Shown one piece after another: positions 6,681 to 11,705 of a stretch of DNA of 11,705 nucleotides. The position numbers and the translations under genes are program-made. The stretch is from the NCBI GenBank assembly GCA_038744645.1, contig JBCDMA010000111.1, forward strand, positions 1-11,705. Direction: 5' to 3'. The notes below the pieces were generated by a model, which was given only the letters and a program-made list of their open reading frames with translations, was not told where the DNA came from and made no database searches. The first letter of the stretch is position 1. Each line of letters starts with the position of its first letter. Source of the stretch: Glaciecola sp038744645. GTDB lineage: Bacteria; Pseudomonadota; Gammaproteobacteria; Enterobacterales; Alteromonadaceae.

Positions 6681-7505
6681 ATGCCATTATTAAAAGCTAA
6701 ACCTACTTCTGCCGGCCGTCGTCACGTCGTACAGGTGACCAACCCGGATCTGCATAAAGGTGCACCTCACGCTCCTTTGCTAGATAAGAAGAGTAAATCA
6801 GGTGGTCGCAACAACAATGGGCGAATAACTACTCGTCACATTGGTGGTGGTCATAAGCAACACTATAGAATTATTGATTTCAAACGCAATAAAGACGGTA
6901 TTCCAGCCAAAATAGAGCGTTTAGAATATGATCCTAACCGTTCTGCAAACATCGCTTTAGTACTGTACGCAGATGGTGAAAGACGTTACATCTTATCACC
7001 AAAAGGCGCACAAGCAGGTGACGCGATTCAGTCAGGCGCAGATGCACCGATTAAGGCTGGTAACGCAATGCCAATGCGGAATATGCCGGTAGGTACTGTC
7101 GTACATGCGATTGAAATGAAGCCTGGTAAAGGTGCGCAAATTGCACGTTCGGCTGGCGCTTATGCGCAGATTCTTGCAAGAGAAGGGACTTATGTGACAT
7201 TGCGTTTGCGTTCAGGGGAAGTGCGTAAAGTACTGTCTGATTGTCGCGCAACCATTGGCGAAGTTGGTAACGCAGAACATATGTTGAGGTCTCTTGGTAA
7301 AGCAGGAGCAAATAGATGGAGAGGTATTCGTCCGACAGTTCGTGGTGTTGCCATGAACCCGGTTGATCACCCACACGGTGGTGGTGAAGGCCGAACGTCA
7401 GGCGGACGTCACCCAGTAACCCCTTGGGGAGTTCCTACTAAAGGTAAGAAAACCCGAAGTAACAAACGTACAGATAAGCTTATCGTACGTCGTCGTAACA
7501 AGTAA
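6681..7505 (+). CDS. rplB: 50S ribosomal protein L2
   Basis: The start is ATG 6681 (MPLLKAKPTSAGRRHVV), with AGGAG 7 nt upstream, giving 274 residues against 273 in E. coli. An in-frame ATG at 6600 lies inside rplW and would add 27 unrelated residues, so it is rejected. L2 is essential for subunit joining and the peptidyl transferase centre. SKSGGRNNNGRITTRHIGGG near the N-terminus and MNPVDHPHGGGEGR near the C-terminus are intact; the latter holds the functionally critical His (E. coli His229). The C-terminal tail KKTRSNKRTDKLIVRRRNK is typical. Gap to rpsS is 15 bp. Confidence 0.99.
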   Translation: MPLLKAKPTSAGRRHVVQVTNPDLHKGAPHAPLLDKKSKSGGRNNNGRITTRHIGGGHKQHYRIIDFKRNKDGIPAKIERLEYDPNRSANIALVLYADGERRYILSPKGAQAGDAIQSGADAPIKAGNAMPMRNMPVGTVVHAIEMKPGKGAQIARSAGAYAQILAREGTYVTLRLRSGEVRKVLSDCRATIGEVGNAEHMLRSLGKAGANRWRGIRPTVRGVAMNPVDHPHGGGEGRTSGGRHPVTPWGVPTKGKKTRSNKRTDKLIVRRRNK

Positions 7506-7520
7506 AAGCGAGGATTCACC

Positions 7521-7796
7521 ATGCCACGTTCTCTCAAGAAAGGTCCTTTTATTGACCTGCACTTGCTGAAGAAGGTAGAGACTGCAGTGGAAAAGAACGA
7601 CAAAAAACCAATTAAAACTTGGTCACGTCGCTCCATGATCATCCCAGATATGATTGGGTTGACCATTGCGGTTCATAACGGTCGCCAACACGTTCCTGTT
7701 TATATCAGTGACGAAATGGTGGGCCATAAGTTGGGCGAATTTGCGCCTACGCGCACATATCGCGGCCATGTCGCGGATAAGAAAGCTAAACGTTAA
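7521..7796 (+). CDS. rpsS: 30S ribosomal protein S19
   Basis: 91 residues, against 92 in E. coli; the C-terminal lysine tail is slightly shorter (DKKAKR). S19 is in the head of the small subunit, pairs with S13 and touches the A-site tRNA and 16S rRNA. The start MPRSLKKGPFID and the core IGLTIAVHNGRQHVPVYISDEMVGHKLGEF, written here as two family blocks at 54-69 and 70-83, are highly conserved. GAGGA 6 nt before the ATG is the ribosome-binding site. Confidence 0.99.
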   Translation: MPRSLKKGPFIDLHLLKKVETAVEKNDKKPIKTWSRRSMIIPDMIGLTIAVHNGRQHVPVYISDEMVGHKLGEFAPTRTYRGHVADKKAKR

Positions 7797-7806
7797 GGAG
7801 AATAAG

Positions 7807-8139
7807 ATGGAAGCATTTGCTAAACAACGTTATGCTCGAACGTCGGCTCAAAAAGCGCGCTTGGTAGCAGATCAAATTCGAGGAATGCATGTAGAAAAAG
7901 CGTTGGAGCTTTTAACCTACAGCCCGAAGAAAAGTGCCGGTTTGATAAAGAAAGTATTGGAGTCTGCTATTGCAAATGCAGAAAACAATGACGGTGCAGA
8001 TATTGACGAATTGACAGTATCTAAAATCTTTGTGGACGAAGGTCCTACAATGAAGCGAATCAAACCACGCGCGAAAGGGCGTGCGGACCGTATTTTTAAG
8101 CGTAGCAGTCACATTACTGTGGTTGTAGCGGATAACTAG
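7807..8139 (+). CDS. rplV: 50S ribosomal protein L22
   Basis: 110 residues, as in E. coli, starting at ATG 7807 (MEAFAKQRYARTSAQKARLV) with AGGAG 6 nt upstream. A longer in-frame extension back to 7666 overlaps rpsS and is not L22-like, so I reject it. The beta-hairpin that lines the exit tunnel (about 80-98, MKRIKPRAKGRAD) is complete, with no macrolide-resistance-type deletion. It overlaps no neighbour; the gap to rpsS is 10 bp and to rpsC 9 bp. Confidence 0.99.
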   Translation: MEAFAKQRYARTSAQKARLVADQIRGMHVEKALELLTYSPKKSAGLIKKVLESAIANAENNDGADIDELTVSKIFVDEGPTMKRIKPRAKGRADRIFKRSSHITVVVADN

Positions 8140-8148
8140 GAGTAGATT

Positions 8149-8853
8149 ATGGGTCAGAAGGTTCATCCTACCGGAATACGCCTGGGTATCAGTAAGCCAT
8201 GGAATTCCACTTGGTACGCTAATACAGCAGAGTATGCCGACAACTTATATGGCGACCATCAGGTTCGTCAGTATTTGACAAAAGAATTGAAAAACGCGTC
8301 TCTTTCTAAAATCGTAATAGAACGCCCTGCGAAAAGCATACGAGTGACTATTCACACAGCTCGCCCTGGCGTTGTAATCGGAAGAAAAGGTGAAGACGTA
8401 GAAAAGCTTCGTAACCATATTACCAAACTTGCAGGTGTGCCAGCGCAGGTAAATATCGCCGAAGTACGCAAACCTGAACTCGACGCTCAACTCGTCGCTG
8501 ATGTGATTTCTAGCCAATTGGAACGTCGTGTTATGTTCCGTCGCGCGATGAAACGTGCAGTTCAGAATGCTATGCGTCTTGGCGCATTAGGAATAAAAGT
8601 TGAAGTCAGTGGTCGTCTTGGCGGTGCTGAAATAGCACGTAGTGAGTGGTATCGAGAAGGACGAGTGCCGTTGCACACGTTCCGTGCAGACATCGATTAC
8701 GCAACATCTGAAGCGTTGACCACTTACGGGATTATTGGCGTTAAAGTCTGGATTTTCAAAGGTGAAGTGTTGGGGGGATTACCTACTCAACAAGAGCAGC
8801 CAGCTCCTTCTGCACCTAAGAAGAAAGGACGTGGCGCTAAGCGAGAGGGTTAA
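8149..8853 (+). CDS. rpsC: 30S ribosomal protein S3
   Basis: 234 residues, against 233 in E. coli. S3 forms part of the mRNA entry channel and its helicase activity together with S4 and S5. The N-terminal MGQKVHPTGIRLGISKPW and the KH domain with GRKG loop (78-81) are clear. The C-terminal domain holds RRAMKRAVQNAMRLGALGIK. The lysine-rich tail carries a Pro/Gln stretch (QQEQPAPSAP) that differs from E. coli. AGGAG 6 nt before the ATG overlaps the rplV stop codon. The next gene starts 2 nt after the stop. Confidence 0.99.
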   Translation: MGQKVHPTGIRLGISKPWNSTWYANTAEYADNLYGDHQVRQYLTKELKNASLSKIVIERPAKSIRVTIHTARPGVVIGRKGEDVEKLRNHITKLAGVPAQVNIAEVRKPELDAQLVADVISSQLERRVMFRRAMKRAVQNAMRLGALGIKVEVSGRLGGAEIARSEWYREGRVPLHTFRADIDYATSEALTTYGIIGVKVWIFKGEVLGGLPTQQEQPAPSAPKKKGRGAKREG

Positions 8854-8855
8854 TC

Positions 8856-9269
8856 ATGTTACAACCAAAGCGTACGAAATTTCGTAAACAACACAAAGGC
8901 CGAAATCGCGGACTTGCCATTGCAGGTGGTAAAGTGAGTTTCGGTTCATATGGCCTTAAAGCAATTGGTCGTGGCCGTATGACGGCTCGTCAAATTGAAG
9001 CAGCTCGTCGAGCAATGACACGTCATGTTAAGCGACAAGGTAAAATCTGGATTCGCGTGTTTCCTGACAAGCCAATTACTGAAAAGCCTCTTGAGGTTCG
9101 TCAAGGTAAAGGTAAGGGTAACGTTGAATACTGGGTATGCCAAATCCAACCAGGTCGTGTATTGTACGAGATGGAAGGTGTACCAGAAGAGTTAGCGCGT
9201 GAAGCCTTTGCGTTAGCAGCTGCAAAGTTGCCGTTTAAAACCACTTTTGTAACTCGGACGGTGATGTAA
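8856..9269 (+). CDS. rplP: 50S ribosomal protein L16
   Basis: 137 residues, one more than E. coli. The extra residue lies in AIAGGKVSFG (21-30), where E. coli has AQGTDVSFG. L16 helps build the A-site tRNA binding region and contacts 5S/23S rRNA. Arg82 in VRQGKGKGN matches E. coli Arg81, which RoxA (YcfD) hydroxylates, so the modification site is retained. The ribosome-binding site AGAGGG lies in the end of rpsC, 2 nt separate stop and start, and the stop TAA shares its last base with the rpmC ATG. Confidence 0.99.
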   Translation: MLQPKRTKFRKQHKGRNRGLAIAGGKVSFGSYGLKAIGRGRMTARQIEAARRAMTRHVKRQGKIWIRVFPDKPITEKPLEVRQGKGKGNVEYWVCQIQPGRVLYEMEGVPEELAREAFALAAAKLPFKTTFVTRTVM

Positions 9270-9460
9270 TGAATAGTGCAGAATTAAGAGAAAAAAACGT
9301 AGAAGAACTAAATGCTGAATTGCTCGAGTTATTGCGTGAGCAATTTAACCTGAGGATGCAACATTCCACCGGTCAATTGGAAAAAACTGATCAGCTTAAA
9401 ACCGTACGTCGCAGCATCGCGCGTGTTAAAACAATATTAACTGAGAAGGCAGGTGCATGA
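9269..9460 (+). CDS. rpmC: 50S ribosomal protein L29
   Basis: 63 residues, the standard length. L29 is a small two-helix protein beside L23 at the exit of the nascent-peptide tunnel. The pattern LREKNVEELNAELLELLREQ then FNLRMQHSTGQL and VRRSIARVKTIL is diagnostic. It begins in TAATG with the rplP stop and its own stop TGA overlaps the rpsQ start, so it is translationally coupled on both sides. Confidence 0.98.
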   Translation: MNSAELREKNVEELNAELLELLREQFNLRMQHSTGQLEKTDQLKTVRRSIARVKTILTEKAGA

Positions 9461-9750
9461 TGAGTGACAATACCGTAACTGAAACTGCAGCAACGGAAGA
9501 AAAAATCCGTACAGTGCAAGGCCGTGTATCAAGCAACAAAATGGATAAAACCATTACAGTGGTTGTCGAGCGTAAAGTGAAGCACCCGATTTACGGCAAG
9601 TTCATCAAGCGTTCTACTAAAGTGCATGCGCACGATGAGTCAAATCAATGCAATATTGGTGACACCGTTACTATTCGCGAATGCAGACCATTGTCTAAAA
9701 GCAAAACGTGGATGTTAGTGGATGTGGTCGAAAAAGCCGCTGGATTATAA
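9457..9750 (+). CDS. rpsQ: 30S ribosomal protein S17, with extended N-terminus
   Basis: 97 residues from ATG 9457, or 96 from ATG 9460; both lie within ATGATG overlapping the rpmC stop. GAGAAGG (9443-9449) is 7 nt from the first and 10 nt from the second, favouring the first slightly. S17 is a primary 16S rRNA-binding protein with an OB-fold. The core from KIRTVQGRVSSNKMDKTI through VKHPIYGKFIKRSTK and IRECRPLSKSK matches the family. The first 14 or so residues, rich in Thr, Glu and Ala, are absent from E. coli S17 (84 residues). This is the last gene of the operon here, and rplN does not follow. Confidence 0.98.
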   Translation: MMSDNTVTETAATEEKIRTVQGRVSSNKMDKTITVVVERKVKHPIYGKFIKRSTKVHAHDESNQCNIGDTVTIRECRPLSKSKTWMLVDVVEKAAGL

Positions 9751-9770
9751 TCAATCCTAATAATTCGAAG

Positions 9771-9797
9771 AAAGGTTCGCACTGCGAACCTTTTTTT
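9771..9797 (+). terminator. Intrinsic terminator at the end of the S10 operon
   Basis: AAAGGTTCGC (9771-9780) and GCGAACCTTT (9784-9793) pair perfectly over 10 bp with a 3-nt loop, and the T-run extends to 9797. It begins 21 bp after the rpsQ stop. On the opposite strand the same hairpin is followed by TTTCTTC, so it may also stop transcripts of the convergent hemolysin III-type gene, though less well. Confidence 0.93.
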
Positions 9798-9826
9798 ATT
9801 CTTGAGCCTCGAATAGGTGTACTTTG

Positions 9827-10477
9827 TCACAGAACAAACCAATAGATGGTAAAGAAATGGCAAATTGCACCAAGTAATACGGCGATATGCCACAACGCAT
9901 GCGAATAATGTCGGGATTTCAAGAGGTAAAAAGGAATACCTGCAGAATAACAAATCCCACCTGCTAACATCAGCGTAAATCCTGCAAGAGAAAGATTTTG
10001 ATAAATTGGGTATATCAATAATATTGCAAACCAACCCATTATGGCGTAGCTACTAATACTGACTTTAGGGTATTTGGCGCCTGCTAGAAGTTTAAAAATC
10101 ACGCCGAAGAGACCGATGAGCCAAATAGCGACCAATGCAATAGTCGATAGCAAGCCATCTAAGGTAAAAGCCAATAACGGTGTATAAGATCCTGCGATTA
10201 ATAAGTAGATTGCAGTATGATCAACCTTTCGCAACGCATTTCGCACTTTTGGCAATGTCGATGCGTGGTAAACAGACGAAGATAAAAACATAAACGACAA
10301 ACTAAATCCATACACTGCGGTCGCGATGATTTGATTCAATCCTTGAGATTTGATTAACAATGCAATACAGCCGATAACTGATAATAGGAAACCTATGCTA
10401 TGGCTAAGGACATTAAACAATTCCTCTTTATCTGAATAGTAGCCCTTTGGTATGTGAGTCGGCTTTAGCGGCAGCAA
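9827..10477 (-). CDS. trhA: Hemolysin III / TrhA-type PAQR-family membrane protein
   Basis: 216 residues with seven predicted membrane helices (about 25-42, 50-67, 88-106, 109-130, 141-158, 163-185, 193-215). Family motifs are present: EELFNVLSHSIG (18-29), SSSVYHA (66-72), DHTAIYLLIAGSYTP (86-100) and HALWHIAVLLGAICHF (193-208). The conserved metal-site-like residues Ser67, His71, Asp86, His193, His197 and His207 are all there. Bacterial members (YqfA/TrhA, 'hemolysin III') sit in the inner membrane; a role in membrane fluidity homeostasis has been described for E. coli TrhA, and hemolysis is not proven for most. The start is TTG at 10477, with AGGG 7 nt upstream; no in-frame ATG precedes the first helix. 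It ends 77 bp from the rpsQ stop, facing the operon. It has no partner gene here. Confidence 0.93.
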   Translation of the reverse strand: MLPLKPTHIPKGYYSDKEELFNVLSHSIGFLLSVIGCIALLIKSQGLNQIIATAVYGFSLSFMFLSSSVYHASTLPKVRNALRKVDHTAIYLLIAGSYTPLLAFTLDGLLSTIALVAIWLIGLFGVIFKLLAGAKYPKVSISSYAIMGWFAILLIYPIYQNLSLAGFTLMLAGGICYSAGIPFYLLKSRHYSHALWHIAVLLGAICHFFTIYWFVL

Positions 10478-10552
10478 TACATTTCCCTACTTTTAAATAT
10501 TAATTTCCTCACTTATCCGCCACGCCTTTTTTCTGCAATAGTTATTGAGTAT

Positions 10553-10568
10553 AGGCGACAAAACGCCT
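10553..10568. repeat. Inverted repeat AGGCG-N6-CGCCT in the trhA/propeller-gene divergent spacer
   Basis: Two exact 5-bp GC-rich arms around ACAAAA in an otherwise AT-rich 268-bp spacer (10478-10745). It lies 75 bp upstream of the trhA start and 178 bp upstream of the propeller gene. It could be an operator or a short hairpin. Nothing else in the spacer looks like a gene or known RNA, and no promoter stands out for either divergent gene. Confidence 0.35.
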
Positions 10569-10745
10569 GTCACATCAAAATAGCACAATTTGATTTTTTC
10601 ACTCATTCCGCATTGGTTGTATGCAATGTATTATTTAATCAATCCAGTTGCTTGTGAAATAAAAATCAACGCGATACTGTCGTTATGTTTTTCGCTTGTA
10701 TGCCGATATCAATAAGACCAACAAAGTAACTTTTTTATCTAAGGC

Positions 10746-11705
10746 ATGAATGTTAAAAGCGTCGTGACTTTAGCTTGTACGTTGCTTGTCTTATCTTTGA
10801 GTAGGCAGGTATGCGCTGCTATCGACAATATAAAATTTGAGTCTTTTGGTGTTGATAGTGGACTCTCTCAGCAGGTCGTTCAGACCGTATTTCAGGATTC
10901 CAAAGGTTTCTTGTGGGTGGGCACCCAAGAGGGCTTAAATCGCTATGATGGCTTTAAGTTTCGACAATACCTTCATGAACGTGGAAACAAAGACAGCTTA
11001 TCTGACGCTTGGATCCGTTCCATTTCTGAAGACATTTATGGAAACCTATGGGTTGGCACCACTGCAGGGTTAAACATCCTCAACAATGAAACAAATAAGT
11101 TCCTTCGCATATCAGAAAACGAACAAAATTCACATCAATTTGTCGGCAAGACGGTTTTCGAGATTTGGCGCGATAAGTCAAATAACATGTGGGTACTTTC
11201 AGACAAAGGGTTGAATAAGCACGACAGAGTAAGCAATACGTTTACGCATATCCCGTTGACTATTGATGGGAAATCGGTAAATGCCGTGTCGGTTTTTCAA
11301 GATGTGGATTATGGGATCTGGATTGTTGCGAATGGATCTTCTCTGCATTTTCTCGCCAAGGATTCAGTAAACATACAATCAGTGCCACTTAGCTTACAGC
11401 GCAATTCAACGGATAATGAGACATTAGGCAAAGAGATTTCTGACTATTCGATCGGCAGAGTCTTTATTGACTCAAAGCGTCGACTTTGGGTTGCCACTAA
11501 AGATGATGGTATGTTTATCAGTAATGATGCGTTGCATATAATGCCAAAGCTTCCAGATCACATTACATTCCATTCGCATGCATCAGATATCAATGCTGAT
11601 ATCTCGAAAATCTTGGAAGACAGTGACGGTACTATATGGTTCACAAGTGTATCTGACGGTATTTTTTACTTAACGCAGGAGCAAAAAATAGGGCATCTGA
11701 CACAA
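10746..11705 (+). CDS. Two-component-regulator propeller protein, N-terminal part (runs off the window)
   Basis: 320 codons are open to the window edge. Residues 1-25 form a Sec signal peptide (Lys4, hydrophobic core, VCA before AID), so the next part is periplasmic. At least six Reg_prop repeats follow at about 49-69, 94-114, 140-160, 184-204, 240-259 and 290-310. The clearest are FQDSKGFLWVGTQEGLNRYD and SEDIYGNLWVGTTAGLN. Such blades form a beta-propeller sensor, usually two propellers of seven. Full-length family members continue with a Y_Y_Y domain, a membrane helix and an output domain: a histidine kinase, hybrid kinase with AraC domain, or GGDEF. The output is beyond the edge, so function is open. 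The ATG has AAGG only 1 nt away, too close for a normal ribosome-binding site; no better in-frame start was found. Confidence 0.88.
   Translation, partial: MNVKSVVTLACTLLVLSLSRQVCAAIDNIKFESFGVDSGLSQQVVQTVFQDSKGFLWVGTQEGLNRYDGFKFRQYLHERGNKDSLSDAWIRSISEDIYGNLWVGTTAGLNILNNETNKFLRISENEQNSHQFVGKTVFEIWRDKSNNMWVLSDKGLNKHDRVSNTFTHIPLTIDGKSVNAVSVFQDVDYGIWIVANGSSLHFLAKDSVNIQSVPLSLQRNSTDNETLGKEISDYSIGRVFIDSKRRLWVATKDDGMFISNDALHIMPKLPDHITFHSHASDINADISKILEDSDGTIWFTSVSDGIFYLTQEQKIGHLTQ

Noticed and set aside
7666..7806. In-frame extension of L22 by 47 residues into rpsS
   Set aside because: Overlaps rpsS in a shifted frame. ATG 7807 has AGGAG 6 nt upstream and gives exactly the family length of 110 residues.
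9645..10034. Minus-strand 129-residue frame across the rpsQ/trhA junction
   Set aside because: It runs through the terminator hairpin and two genuine genes in other frames, with no family resemblance.
1..11705. Search for CRISPR, insertion sequence, phage, toxin-antitoxin or defence cassette
   Set aside because: No repeated spacer array, transposase, terminal repeats, integrase or known defence motif was found. The window is mainly a housekeeping ribosomal operon with regulatory and membrane genes at its flanks.

Overview
The window comes from a gammaproteobacterium, most likely a marine member of the Alteromonadales. The ribosomal proteins read very close to the Escherichia coli ones. The base composition is moderately AT-rich, and a YebG/LexA pair, a GAF-GspE ATPase and a propeller sensor sit nearby. 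The order-level placement is inferred from protein style; no marker was searched.

Left part (1-4265): the first 16 codons of a yebG-like SOS gene run off the left edge on the minus strand, with a textbook LexA box 41 bp upstream of its start. Divergent from it is a 558-residue membrane-anchored protein that resembles the inner core of a hybrid two-component system (kinase core, receiver, AraC-type DNA-binding domain). Its phospho-acceptor His and all receiver acidic/Lys residues are replaced. It converges on a long GspE/PilB-family ATPase (minus strand) that carries an N-terminal GAF domain and has no secretion or pilus genes around it.

Middle part (4266-9797): a non-coding stretch of about 510 bp holds a strong promoter with a GC-rich discriminator and a leader of about 225 nt with several hairpins, as expected for the L4-regulated S10 operon. 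Eleven ribosomal protein genes follow in the standard order: rpsJ-rplC-rplD-rplW-rplB-rpsS-rplV-rpsC-rplP-rpmC-rpsQ. They are tightly packed, and several stops overlap the next start. A strong intrinsic terminator follows rpsQ, and the spc operon (rplN onward) does not. The str operon genes (rpsL, rpsG, fusA, tuf) are not upstream either, so the S10 operon stands alone here.

Right part (9798-11705): a hemolysin III/TrhA-type seven-helix membrane protein on the minus strand converges on the operon. After a 268-bp divergent spacer, a secreted or periplasmic-sensor protein with at least six two-component-regulator propeller repeats begins and runs off the right edge. Full-length proteins of that kind often end in the same modules that make up the 558-residue protein on the left, so the two ends of the window may carry a complete and a sensor-less version of related regulators. 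I saw no CRISPR array, insertion sequence, tRNA, rRNA, phage gene or recognisable defence system.
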